64,000 nt of DNA from positions 115,842,533 to 115,906,532 of the forward strand of contig JARDYH010000001.1 of NCBI GenBank assembly GCA_029215795.1, read 5' to 3'. The stretch is from Anniella stebbinsi (Eukaryota > Chordata > Lepidosauria > Squamata > Anniellidae). The number at the start of each line of letters is the position of its first letter. Position 1 is the first letter of the stretch. Shown here piece by piece: positions 11,581 to 22,562 of the stretch. A model generated the notes under the pieces. The model saw only the letters and a program-made list of their open reading frames with translations, was not told the origin of the DNA and did no database searches. The position numbers and the translations under genes were made by a program.

Positions 11581-11582
<2 letters not shown>

Positions 11583-11627
<45 letters not shown>

Positions 11628-11628
11628 T
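11583..11628. repeat. (TA)n(TG)n microsatellite
   Basis: About 18 TA units followed by four TG units. Confidence 0.95.
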
Positions 11629-11781
11629 TTGCTAGTTGACTGTTTAGCCTGCTCTGTCAATGAGTTCACACATGTCCTGAGATCTACTTAGCCTCAGGGA
11701 TGTCTTGTGAGTAAGAAATTCCCACCAGTGTACTGTTACCTTCAACAACATAGAGGCACCAAAGCCATGTTATTGCTGTCT

Positions 11782-11886
11782 TACAGATTTATCCTATGCA
11801 TGTGGAATGAGTTTTGCTTCCATTTATTATGGAAGCAAATCCAATGGGACTTACTCCCAAATAATCATGTGTAGGATTGCACTTTT
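11782..11886. mobile_element. Degraded miniature element with tcctatgcatg / gtaggattgca ends
   Basis: The edges tttatcctatgcatg and catgtgtaggattgc are near inverted copies, and the middle holds gggacttactcccaaa. The same wording appears at 60381-60474. It is probably a short non-autonomous DNA transposon. No target duplication is clear. Confidence 0.45.
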
Positions 11887-12469
11887 GTACCCAGTGACTA
11901 GATCCCCTTTACTTACATTTTCTCATACTTCCTGATCTTACCACAAAGATGTCTGACAGCCCAAAGCCTTTAAAAGTCCCCAGAGCTACCAGATAACAAG
12001 CATCCATGAGTATAGTTAGGAATAAGAACCAGAGCTCATTAGACCTACTACTAGCCTCTGTGTACATCCTGTGTTGGAAGCAACAAAGAGGCCTCAGAAT
12101 TAGTCCAGCTATGAACAGGTATATCAGCTGATAAAAATATTCAGGGGCTGGCATTTAAACTTCAATAATTGCAGTTGCCTATGTATTGTATTGATGGTCA
12201 ATTCAGCAATATAACCTCCATTATAACTGCATTATCCATTGTATTGCTGAGGCATCTCAGGCTTTGTTTATGTTTACATAATCTCATTTCAGCTAATTTG
12301 TGATAAAAGAAAGTAGAGCGATATGCCCTATTTTGCTCATGAATACTCTTTTATTTCCATGGAAATGTAAAATGTCTTCCTTTTTTATTGTAATGAGAGG
12401 TCTGAATGCTCTACTGTTTGGTCTATGGGAAATGGCAAAAACAAATAATACAGTTTATGGATGTTTTAG

Positions 12470-12619
12470 TCTTTGGAAGCGTTAATGCAACACCCAGAAG
12501 ATAACCGCAATCAAATTCGTGAGCTGGCACAGACTTTAACTGATGGTGGAGTTTTGGATGAACTGATCAATGAGAAACTGGAGAAGTTCAATACACGGTG
12601 GGAAGAGCTGCAACAGGAG
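12470..12619 (+). CDS. DMD: DMD exon 29 (spectrin repeat 9, helices B-C)
   Basis: This 150-bp exon encodes 50 residues, [19 protein letters not shown] to RWEELQQE. The length equals human exon 29 (codons about 1308-1357). The stretch [18 protein letters not shown] is highly conserved in dystrophins. Helix C of repeat 9 has its core Trp in TRWEEL. The acceptor is atgttttag, the donor GAG/gtacat. Phase 0 at both ends. In mammals the retinal Dp260 isoform starts after this exon. Confidence 0.97.
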
Positions 12620-13139
12620 GTACATTTAAAAAATAATAATTTCTCTCCTCTTCACTTTTCTTTTAAACATTGTGTTTAACAGGAATGCTGGCTTCCAAAA
12701 AATAAAGCTACCTGCCTTATAAAATAGAGTGTTGCATACAGGTAAAATATTATTAATATAATAGAAACCATCCAAATGTTTGCAGTGTGAGAACTTTGGT
12801 GAAGCAAGGCAGCACTACATGTATGTGCTATGTGTATTTGTATATGTGAAAAAGATGCTGCTTTTTAAGACAATCTACATTGTCATGTTTCACTCAGAGC
12901 TTCAGTCGGAGTCTCAGACTGAAGAAGAAATACACTTTCAAGTACTGAAGAAGAAATACACTATCATGCAAGGGATGGGGGAGAAATTTGATTGATTCTA
13001 ATTTTGAATGTGAACTTGATTAAATTGCAGATCCTGACCCAATATGTGAACCAAAATGCAATTATATGTCATTTTAATATTATTCCAAATTTTGCAGTGT
13101 AGCGCTCCGATAATAATGAATACAAAAATACATATATTT

Positions 13140-13668
13140 CTCTATTATTTATTTATTTATTTATTACATATTTATACTGCCCAATAGCCAAGGCTCTCTG
13201 GGCAGCTTACAATTAAAACCATAGTATACAAAAATCAAGATTAAAACTTTAAAACTTTTAAAATATAATATAAAACCAGAAAAAGTCAGGAAAGCTTGTC
13301 TAAAAAGATGTGTTTTCAGGAGGCGTTTGAAAGTTATATTTTCCGCCTCCCGAACTGCATGAGTAAGGGTTTTCCAGAGGGTGGGTGCCGCTACAGAGAA
13401 GGCCCGCCTTCTCTGTAGCGGCACAGATTCTTCGTGATGACATTCTGTTTGTCTTGGAATAACGAGCAGGACCTCTTCTGACAATCATAAATGTTGTCTG
13501 GGTGTGTATAAGGGAAGGCGTTCTGCTAAGTATCCTGGTCCCAAGTTGTTTACGGCTTTATAGGATAATAGCATAACCTTGTACGTGGCTTGGTAGCTAA
13601 CAGGCAGCCAGTGCAGTTCTTTTAACTCTGGTTTTATGTGGGCAGAGCCATTAAGGAAATCTGCCGAC
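13140..13668 (-). mobile_element. L2-like LINE, 5'-truncated, with exact 15-bp target duplication
   Basis: AAAATACATATATTT occurs at 13125-13139 and 13669-13683 and brackets a 529-bp insert. On the minus strand the insert encodes C-terminal reverse-transcriptase-module wording, HIKPELKELHWLPVSYQ then NNLGPGYLAERLPLY, then AFSVAAPTLWKTL and LLKTHLFRQAF, and ends in a TAAATAAA tail. This is the 3' end of an L2-type ORF2 with its 3' tail; the remainder was lost at insertion, as is common for LINEs. The reading frame is broken in at least one place, near 13486. The exact duplication and TAAA tail suggest moderate age. Confidence 0.9.
13386..13423. repeat. 17-bp perfect inverted repeat with 4-base loop
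   Basis: tgccgctacagagaagg at 13386-13402 and its exact reverse complement at 13407-13423 are separated by cccg. It lies in the coding part of the L2 copy. The paralogous copy near 18560 keeps one arm (cagagaaggcccgcc), so the other arm may have arisen by gene-conversion-like templating. Confidence 0.85.
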
Positions 13669-15949
13669 AAAATACATATATTTGTGAAAATAACACCCAT
13701 GTGTTCTGTTAGGAGAAATTGCTTGCAAAAATGCATATATTAGGAAACAGCTTGTACAAGAAGGTGTATATTAGGAGAAAGGCTCACAAAATGACTACAA
13801 ATTTCTGTGCAGACTTAATTGGAAAAAAATTGCAAACTGATGTGGAAATGGGACAAAATGAACTCAGTGTTGGAAAAATCAGAACAAAACTGACGAACGT
13901 TGAAAGAAAAACTGAGTGAGACCAAAAGTCTCAGATTCATCCATCCTTCTCTTTCTGTTGAAGAGTGGGCAAAAAAAAAAAAAAGAAGCAAAGGACAGGG
14001 CTTAGTTCTGAATTAGCTGGATCCGCAGAAGGAATACACGTTTTAGGATGTCTTTGCTTTTCTATCTTTCTCTGTAGACAAATGCAGAAAGGGCACTGGC
14101 TTCTGTGCTATTCTGTGGCAGGCCCAGCAACATTAAACTTTCTCCATGCTCCCATTTCTGTCACCAATCTCACCACAGTAAAAAGCAAATGGTGCCAGAA
14201 ATTTCTGATGTTTATGGCATTTGAACTACTGGCATTTGGGGCACATCTATATGATGTACACGTTAAATGAACAAAAGTGGCTGGAAACCCAGCAAGTGTC
14301 TTAACCTTATGTCCCCATGTAACCTGGCGAGTCATCTAACAGGATATAGATTAATCCGTGTATTATTCCTAAATAATGTATGATGCTTGTTTTCCTTTAA
14401 TTGAAGATGTGGCTAAGCTTTATGTGTTTCCCCTTTTAAATTTGTCCACAGGAAGCAGACTGTAGATTTAGAATTAAATGTCATGTATAATATTGTTTTA
14501 CAGATTCATGATCTCCAGGCATGTCAGAAAAATGAAAATTCATGTCACTAAAACTGGTATATCGAAAACATTCAATAAAGAAGATACTAAAATGAGAATA
14601 AATACCTAAATCTTGCCATCTGAAATAGATTAGAGTTTATTTTTCTTGACATTATATGATTGAAAGCCACCTTAGATTACAGGATGAGAAGCATACTATT
14701 TTTATTACTTTCACTCTTTAAATATTTCATAATGAGCAAAATACATGTACGGACACAGTCACAAATAAGCAGACACAAGTAGACAGGCAGTACTTGAATT
14801 ATTAGGGAAACAAAGCCCCTTAATAAATTCATAAACCCTACCAATAATTCCCCCATCCCATTTTAGCGTAAACATGACCACAGGGGTAGGGGAGGGATCA
14901 TAAGAGGTATGGGGGCTGTGGCACTCCTGTAACTCAAGAAAGAAAGTGAGTTTTCTATTTTTAGACATGAAAAGCCAAAAGGACTTTTAAGAAATGTTGA
15001 ACATTTGGCTCTAACCTTGAATAGATTTGATTTCTTTAAGAGAAATAAAACAGACATGCTCCTTCAACTGTTATTGTAAACAGCATCTCTCCTGGTCACA
15101 TATTGCAAGTAAGATTTGCTTCCAGGATGACCTGGCAGAAAACTTACTTTAACTGGAAAAGAACTGGCTAATTTCCCCCCCCCCTTATAAGTATCCTTTG
15201 TTGCAATGTAGGCAGTGAGCAATGTAGGCAGGCAGCCTAGTAAAATATTTTGTGGGCTACTATGTTTTGTAGATTGTTCTGTAGACTTATGTGAAAGCCT
15301 AGCTTAACATATGTAAATACACACACATACAAAAAAGCATGAAATTACAGTTCACCTACATTGGCTTAAATTCTAAGGTAAAGAAATTAAGGAAATCCAC
15401 ATAAGGAAAAATTCTCATCCCCTCCTCCCTCCTTCCCAGCAGTTCCTACTCCTCCCTGGAAAATCTTTCTGGAGAATCAGGTGGGAGGACTTTATGAACA
15501 ATATGGGATAAGGCATGGTAGACTGCTGTGAGATGGGGAAAATTGCTCCAAATTAGGTTTGGTTCCTAAGATAAGTTAACTTTAAGGAAGATCATGGAAC
15601 GTTTCCTTTACCCTCCTCTTCCCAGCAGCTCCTAGTGCCCCATTCCATATGTATCAGGGCCCAATGGAAAATATAGAAGGAGAGATCAATCTATTTCCTG
15701 CCACATATATTTCACATATGTTCATTCATAAGTCATACCATCCTATTCCTGCATTAGGAAAAAAAAAACTTTTTTTCTGTATCTCCATGAGCATTTGTAT
15801 TTAAGTATGTACTGAAAGACATGATTTTGACCATACTTTCTCAGAAAATGATAATTTCTCAGGGTACATATTTCTAATCATTTTTATGCTAAAATACACT
15901 GTTCTTTTGTATCCTTCCATGGACTTCCTTAAGGCTGAAATCATAATTA

Positions 15950-16224
15950 GGGTGCCCTCCTATGCATGTTTCTACAGTGGGGGGGGGGAGCCCTACAACT
16001 CCATGCTGGCTTAGGTATGCTGGGAAACATGTATAGGATTTTATCCTTAGTGAAGCAAGACTTCACGCAATTAGGGCATATTACACAATTAGTGCAAGAC
16101 TTCACAAAATTAGAATGAAAATAAATCCTACAACTCCCAGCATCCTTCCAGCCAGACATGCTGACTGAAGCATACTGGGAATTGTAGGGATTTTTTCTGT
16201 TGAAACATGCATAGCATTGCACCC
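15950..16224. mobile_element. PIF/Harbinger-like miniature element, TTA target duplication
   Basis: A 275-bp block starts GGGTGCCCTCCTATGCATG and ends in the inverted equivalent CATGCATAGCATTGCACCC, with about 29 bp of imperfect terminal inverted repeats. TTA lies directly outside both ends (15947-15949 and 16225-16227), matching the 3-bp TWA duplication typical of PIF/Harbinger elements. The inside has further inverted wording (ctacaactcc / aattgtaggg). There is no transposase. Confidence 0.65.
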
Positions 16225-16315
16225 TTAGGGAGCAACACTTTGAAAGCATATCTGAGAACATTAATTAAAGTAAATATTATGTGTTATTTTCTATTGAAAT
16301 AACCATCAATGTATA

Positions 16316-17417
16316 TGTTGGGTGTCAGATGCTTCGTAGACAATTCACAGGGCTGGCCCTGTGAATTGTGGACTGAAGACTTGGCAATTTGTCATGAGAA
16401 AATGTATCTCTGCTTCTCTAGTATGTGCTTATCTCAAATGGTAGGCCGAAGGCCTTGAACGTTCTCTGGGAATTAAACTATGCTTTGCAAAGGTGGGGGC
16501 TATCTTCCTCACACTGTGGCGTCATCAGAAGAGGTTGAACCGTGCCGCCCTGTTGGCACGTGAGTTTAGATTACAGGCCTGAAGCCCTGTCTATCAAAGT
16601 AGCTTAGAATTTGCCCAGCCTCCACACTATATTGCCTTGGTCCTGAGAGTAATTCCGTTGCTAGGAATTATCTCGTCTATCCTCTTGCTGCTCTGCTACT
16701 GCTGTGAGTTACTATTCTGATTTGGAATTGTGAGATGCACTCTATACATGTTCTGTTAATGTTTGGACTTGTTACTTCTAAAGAACTTTGCTATGAGAAG
16801 TGCACTGTGGCTTTTCATAGATTTGGACTTGAGATTACTGTTCTGGATTCGTGTTCTATAGCTTGCTGTCTCTCTCCATGGAGCCAAAGTTACGGGCAGA
16901 GGGAGGCAGAAGCTGATCGTTGCTGTTCTGAAACTCGTGTGTGTGTGAGACCTGTGAGAGGACCTTCCTCAGAGCTAAAGCTACGTGAATTGGGAAGGCT
17001 CCCTAGGTCGAAGAGGTTCATTTCCTGGCTTCTGGCTTCCGTGGTCAGCTCAGCGTTCCCTGACAGGCTGAGTGAAGATTTAGTTGCCAGTTGACCGTTA
17101 TACTACTGTTAGGAGGCCTAATCCTAGAGTCTCTCTATGTTCCAGAGGATTCCAGTGCAGCGTGGCCGCTCCTGCCCTCTAAAGACTAGAGTTAATCTCT
17201 AAATGTCAGTCCCTGAGTGAGTGCTGTTCTCATTAAGCCGTTCTACCTGAAAGCTGTGTGGTCCGTCTTCAGCTTCAAGTGTGTGTTTGCAGAAATGAAA
17301 CCGTTATGCTTTGAATTCCGTGTGATTACAATAAAAGAAATCTCACTGTTATTGTTGTGTATCAGTGTACCTGAAGTCGTGAGCAAGAACTTTAGAGAGT
17401 TAGCCAGAGTCACGACA
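16316..17417 (+). mobile_element. Solo LTR with 5-bp target duplication GTATA
   Basis: GTATA at 16311-16315 and at 17418-17422 flanks 1102 bp that begin TGTTGGGTGTCAG and end GAGTCACGACA. An AATAAA signal lies at 17330-17335, about 80 bp before the end, as expected for R/U5 on the + strand. The block is richer in G/C than its surroundings. There is no gag, pol or env sequence around it. Its last bases match those of the solo LTR at 34774-35297 (read on the minus strand), so both may belong to one LTR group. The 119-codon open frame at 16735-17094 shows no known domain. Confidence 0.85.
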
Positions 17418-17420
17418 GTA

Positions 17421-17503
17421 TATAATAAATGGTAAAAATTACAGGTAGTGCTCCCCATTTGCAGTGTATAATAAATGGTAAAAATTACAGGTAGTGCTCC
17501 CCA
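17421..17503 (+). repeat. Exact 37-bp direct duplication, period 46 bp
   Basis: tataataaatggtaaaaatt and the next 17 bases at 17421-17457 recur without change at 17467-17503. The pair starts inside the right-hand target duplication of the solo LTR, so it arose at or after that insertion. Confidence 0.9.
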
Positions 17504-18364
17504 GTTTTTAAAGCAACATATGGGCTGGTATCCAAAAGCAATTGTTCCATTTGCACAGCAGGGCATTTCAGGCTACCTCTGTAGTCCGTCATACCTGCCA
17601 AAATTCTGCTCCCAAGGGTTGGGGATTTCCACAGGTGGTAGGGTCTTGTTAGATCCAAGCCACTATGTTGCTCATTAAGAATTTTCCTTCAAAATAGCAG
17701 CAGCAACCAAGAGAGAGCAAACTAAAGCTTCAAATATCTGTGTAACAACAGAAGCGGCTTAATATATTGAAACTGAATTGCTGCAATGATTTGAAAAATG
17801 GGTGTACTCCCCTCTCTGGAAACTGAACTGTAATAGATTTTTAATAAAATAGGATTACACAGATTTTGTTTTTAAAGAGGAATGGGGATATAATGATTGT
17901 TAAAAAAAAACCTATACATCAATAGCATATGAGTTGTCATAATAAATTAAAATGTAAAAAAAAGTGAAACAGGTGGCTGAACATTAGTTTTATGCATTTG
18001 CATGAAGGAGGATCACAGACCAAAGTCAGTTCATTTTCCCACCACGTGGAATATTCTCTCTCTCTCATTCAGCTAATAGAACAGTAATGGGGGATGGTTA
18101 GTTCTGTAGCTCTCTATAGAGTTAAATATTCCTGTTCTCTGCCGGTTTGAGAGGGCCAAAACTAAATCCAGTTATTTTGAGCATAACTAGATTTAATAAG
18201 GGGAATGGAGGTATCCTCCAGTTGCTACACTTCCACATTTAGCTTTGATCTATGCCTAAATGCTAGCAATTACAATAAAATATGTTTCTTGTTTGGTTTG
18301 GCATTTGGTACCTAAAGCATTTGCTACTCAGCTGCATTGAGAGGTTGACTTTCCAGTTTAGTTT

Positions 18365-19200
18365 TATTTATTTATTATTTATTTATTACATCTTTATACT
18401 GCCCATCAGCCGAAGCTCTCTGGGCAGTGCACAATTAAAAACCATAAGAATTACAATATAAATTTAAACATTAAAAAGTTAAAAAGGCAGTGTAAAACAA
18501 GCTTCATTTAAAACCAGGGAAAGCCTGTGTAAAAAGGTATGTCTTCAGGAGGCATTTAAAAGACAGAGAAGGCCCGCCACCGAGGCTCTTCATGGCGGCA
18601 TTCCATTCATCTCGGAATGGCCAGTAGGGCCTCCTCTGAGGATCGTAGTTGTCATCCAGGTATATATAAGGGAATGCGGTCTGCTAGGTATGCTGGTCCC
18701 AAGTTGTTTAGGGCTTTGTAGGATAATAGCATAACCTTGTATGTGGCTCAGTAGCTAACAGGCAGCCAGTGCAGTTCTTTTAATACAGGTTTTATATGAG
18801 CAGAGCTGGGTGTCCCCGTAAGCACCCTAGCTGCTGCATTCTGCACTAGCTGCAGCTTCCGAACCACACACATGGGTAGCCCCACATAGAGCACATTACA
18901 GTAGTCTAGTCGTGAGGTTACCAGTGCATGAATGACCATGGCAAGGCTATCCCTATCCAGGAACGGGCGTAGTTGGCATACCAATTGAAGTTGATAATGG
19001 GCGCTTCAGGCCACCGAGGTCACCTGGGCCTCCAGTGACAGAGATGGATCCAGGAGCACTCCGAAACTACAGACCTGCTCCTTTGGAGGGAGTACAACCC
19101 CATCCAGAACAGGCAAATACCCCAATTCCCTGGAACCACCAACCCGCAAGGCCTCTGTCTTATCGGAATTCATCTTCAGTTTGAAAACTAGTCCCATTGA
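18365..19200 (-). mobile_element. L2-like LINE fragment
   Basis: The minus strand reads, in order, LKMNSDKTEALRV and LGYLPVLDGVVLPP (19006-19197), SFGVLLDPSLSLEAQV, then VCQLRPFLDRDSLAMVIHAL, TSRLDYCNVLYVGLP and ARVLTGTPSSAHIKP (18748-18984), and a 3' tail of TTTATTTA type at 18365-18395. This is the C-terminal part of reverse transcriptase and the connector of an L2-type ORF2, with frameshifts. It belongs to the same subfamily as the copy at 13140-13668 (shared HIKP.LKELHWLPVSY). Faint cagttt repeats at both edges may be a worn target duplication. Confidence 0.85.
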
Positions 19201-20097
19201 TTTCAGTGGGATTTAGTATTGCAGCCTTAAAATTTAATTTCACAGAGAAATTAACAAATATAGATTAGGGATATACACTGGACATAAGATGACAAATTGA
19301 GTTAACTTCCACTGGTGCCATCTTAAATTATGAAGTATGGTGAGATAGGTTGAGGCAACTGTACACTGTATAAAATGAGAAATGTTCTTAAGAGCCATGT
19401 GAAATCATTTGATTTTTAGACATCATATCACAGGACAGGTTTAGGTGATGTGACTTGCTGTAATAAAGTTAGGAACTGCCTGACTACTGCATCCCTTAGT
19501 TTTTGTAACATTTAGTTGAACATTGCATTATTAAGGAATGTTATAAATGAGGTGAGCAATAAACTGTCAAGATCCTTAAACATAAGGATCTAACTGATCC
19601 TGTGAGTACTACCTGTTAATCCATGCTCTGAGAAACTATTTATATCCTATGTGCCAATTTGTTTTATAAGCAGAACTCTTATCCCTCTCACTTTTATCCC
19701 TCTCACTTGTTGCAATGGATTATCTCAAAATGGACTGTGATGACGGTAACTTTGTTCTGACCGAAGGAAATCTCTTGAGATATATAATGAGATCAGGAGC
19801 TTCCCGAGGCCTCAGAATGAAAAATAAAACTGTCTAAGGAGAATGGTTGAACTTAACTTTGCAGTGTTCTACTCACCATAGAATTCCTCAACATTTGCTT
19901 TGGTTCTTTAGGGATTGGTTAAATATTAGTCATTGATTTGTGGTTATTTATTTAAAAAGCAAAATGGCTGGCAAAAAGAGACGAAATTTATCTTACAAAA
20001 AGGTGGTTGTGTATTAGTTGGAAATTCTTATTTGTATTAACATTTGTGTTTTTTATTTTAAAATTTCAATGTCTAATCTTTCTGCCTTTCTTTTTAG

Positions 20098-20259
20098 GCT
20101 GTGAGAAGACAAAAGGTTCTTGAACAAAGTATCCATTCTGCTCAGGAGATTGACAAAACCCTCCAGTTAATTCAAGACTCTCTTGCCTTCATTGATCGAC
20201 AGTTAACAGGTTACATTGCAGATAGAATTGATGCAGCACAAGTACCTCAAGAAGCACAG
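20098..20259 (+). CDS. DMD: DMD exon 30 (spectrin repeat 9/10)
   Basis: This 162-bp exon encodes 54 residues, AVRRQKVLEQSIHSAQEI to AAQVPQEAQ. The length equals human exon 30 (codons about 1358-1411). It ends repeat 9 and begins repeat 10; FIDRQLTGYIADRIDAAQ is close to the mammalian sequence. The acceptor is a long tract, tctgcctttctttttag, and the donor CAG/gtgagt is consensus. Phase 0 at both ends. In mammals the Dp260 first exon joins here. Confidence 0.97.
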
Positions 20260-20803
20260 GTGAGTCTTATGGATTTATTAATGTCAAATAGCTTTATTAT
20301 CAAGTATTAACTAAAATTAATTTAATTTGATTGTGGGGTGGTTACCGATTATGATTTCTATAGTTTTTAGAGAATTACAACATTGAATTTGCAACACATT
20401 TCTTACATTATTAGTAACTGGAATATGAAGCTGACCCTTGTACATAGATGTATTGCCTCCACATATATTTTGCAGTAAATTCATATTTTACATTTATTTT
20501 ATCTGTCCTTACACTGACATAAAATTACTTTACTACAAAAATTAAAACTCATTAAACATTTCTTGAAGGTTGTGCATTAATTTAATTTGTACATTAAAGT
20601 AACAAAATGATTTTTTAAAATTTCCTAAAATCCTATTTTTTTTTTATCATGCCACCAGTCACCCACCATCTTTACCACTTTTAGTTGACCTCTTAGTAAA
20701 ACTGATTACTACTGAGTTACACAACCACAGTTATTCTCTTTAACTACTAGGGACAATATCTAGTGCTATGCTAATGTCACCGTACTAGCTTAAACCCACA
20801 TTC

Positions 20804-21030
20804 ATAGAATCATAGAACTGTAAGTTGGAAGGGGCCTCTAAGACAATCGAGTCCAACCCCCTACTCAATGCAGGAATCTACCTTAAAGCATCCCTGACAG
20901 ATGGTTGTCCAGCTGCCTCTTGAAGGCCTCCAATGTGGGAGAGCCCACCACCTCCCTAGGTAATTGGTTCCATTGTCATATTGCTCTAACAGTCAGGAAG
21001 TTTTTCCTGATGTCCAGCCGGAATCTGGAC
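20804..21030 (-). mobile_element. CR1 LINE 3' end
   Basis: On the minus strand this is the end of a CR1 element: gactgttagagcaatatgac, ggaggtggtgggctctccca, caagaggcagctggacaacc, then catagaat-type repeats typical of CR1 tails (cattcatagaatcatagaa on the + strand at the left edge). It parallels the 3' part of the longer CR1 at 44655-46107. It is heavily 5'-truncated. Confidence 0.9.
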
Positions 21031-22376
21031 ATCAGGAATTTGCGCAACATCCTTAGTGCTTGCTAGGCAAAGGGAAAAAAGCTAGAAAAGGAATGAACTG
21101 CATTGTCAAAATTCAAATCACTATCTTCCTCTTTTCCCTAGTGAGTGTTAATGACATTGTGCTGATGTTGGTTTATGCTAGCACCAATGTCATTATTGCT
21201 AGCATTGTGACAGCAATGGATAGTCCCCCAGGATAGTCAAATATATCATCATAATTTCATAGAAAAGGAAATAAATGAAACAATATCACCATCTTCTCCC
21301 TTCTTCCTAATGTTGTCTTAACATTTGAAGGACATTTCTAAATACTGTAACTTTAATTAGTTTTTATATTAAAAACTATATAGTGCATGAAGTAATGTAA
21401 AACACAAATTTCTATTAATATTTAAAATGGGTGGATTGTATTAGAAGGATTTAAACATGGATAAATTGTTTATATTTTGGATAAAGATGTTCCATGATGT
21501 AAACACTGATGGATTGAACTCCTTGATACTGATTATATGAAAAGCAGAATATAATTATATGTGTATTGGTGGCAGCAAAGACAATTTTAAACAGATTAAA
21601 AGATGAGGAACAAATCCATAAATACGGTTCCAGCGTAATACCCAAATGTGAAATGTTATAAGATCAATCTGCATTTAACAGTATCTGTTAATCTTCTCAG
21701 AATGATGGTTCAGATGCCTCTGTTTGTTTTTATTAAAATCATATAGATGTTCAACTATTCAAACAATTACTCTTTGCATTTTTAAAATAAGCCTGTCCTA
21801 AAAAAACACTGCTGATTAGAAAGTTTTCTGAAAAAATTCTCAACTCCATAAGCCACTGCCCTTGTCCAGGATAATTTCATTTTATTTTGTGAAAGAGGAA
21901 TGCTGGCAATGGGTTTATTGTTTCATATTTGACATCACATCCACCTGGTGGAAGTGGTGTGTAATTCAGTCATCATAAAAACAGATGAGTTTATTATTTA
22001 ATTTTTTAAAGTGTTCTTCAGTTTTTGTGAAGAAACGAAGTAATCAGTTAAGGGGAAATAAAGCCAACTGTTATTGCGCCATGCAACTTGGGGTGATGCT
22101 ATTTCAAATTCTTTGAAAACATAGAATCATTTGAGGTAGTTTTGGATCAGTGTGTGACTCTCATGTATGGTCTAATTGCTTAAGTAATATAATGATAGAA
22201 AGGAGACTTCCTACTCTGCGATATAATGTGATTTTTTCCTAATCTCTGAAGAGAAACTGAAAGTGAGTGATAAAGCTTAATTGATAATGTCAATTTGATA
22301 TGGATTTGGATGACAATTGACATGACAGTCATTAAGATAGTATCTTAGGTTTGAATTATTGAACTTGTTAACAATT

Positions 22377-22562
22377 AGGAACATAGGAAGCTGCTTTATA
22401 GAGTCAGACTATTGGTCCATCTAGCTCAACATTGTCTTTACAGAGACTGGTAACATTTTCAGACAGGAGTCTTTCCAGCCCTTCTGAAAGTACTTCGAAA
22501 TAATCCAGGGACCTCATGCAAGCAAAGCATAACCTCTCTCACTGAGCTACAGGAGTTTCCTA
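22377..22562 (-). mobile_element. tRNA-derived SINE
   Basis: Read on the minus strand it begins with a tRNA-like head: gtagctcagtgagagag (A-box region), then gctttgcttgcatgaggtcc and a worn B-box near ggtccctggatta. The body follows (gactcctgtctgaaaatg, gagctagatggaccaatag) and the end reads agcttcctatgttcct. The order fits an RNA polymerase III SINE made from a tRNA. It is diverged and not a working tRNA gene. Confidence 0.75.

Larger units (their letters stand above)
11083..12469 (+). other. DMD: DMD intron 28
   Basis: 1387 bp, non-coding. It holds a probable LINE tail (about 11355-11570), a TA/TG microsatellite (11583-11628) and a degraded miniature-element copy (about 11782-11886). Nothing recognised between 11890 and 12460. 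Confidence 0.85.
12890..13950. repeat. Old A/T-rich interspersed repeat, split by an L2 insertion
   Basis: The two flanks of the L2 copy (about 12890-13124 and 13684-13950) read as one diverged repeat. attccaaattttgcagtg near 13082 recurs at about 25592 (ttccaaattttgcagtgc), so a related copy lies in intron 30. The edges and class are uncertain; it may be a DNA transposon derivative. Confidence 0.4.
12620..20097 (+). other. DMD: DMD intron 29
   Basis: 7478 bp, non-coding. In mammals this intron carries the promoter and first exon of retinal dystrophin Dp260, which splices to exon 30. I could not identify that exon here. Contents: an old repeat split by an L2 copy (12890-13950), a Harbinger-like miniature element (15950-16224), a solo LTR (16316-17417) with a tandem duplication beside it, and a minus-strand L2 fragment (18365-19200). 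The stretches 13960-15900 and 19250-20080 hold nothing I recognise. Confidence 0.85.

Noticed and set aside
12780..12995. 71-codon frame after exon 29 as a possible Dp260 first exon
   Set aside because: It lies at the edge of an interspersed repeat, has no donor at a fitting place and does not resemble a short dystrophin isoform start.
16735..17094. 119-codon frame in the solo LTR
   Set aside because: It lies fully within an LTR defined by its target duplication and has no domain. Long frames in G/C-rich LTRs are common by chance.
22377..22562. Possible tRNA gene on the minus strand
   Set aside because: Only the A-box region is readable; the B-box is damaged, no cloverleaf forms, and a SINE body follows.
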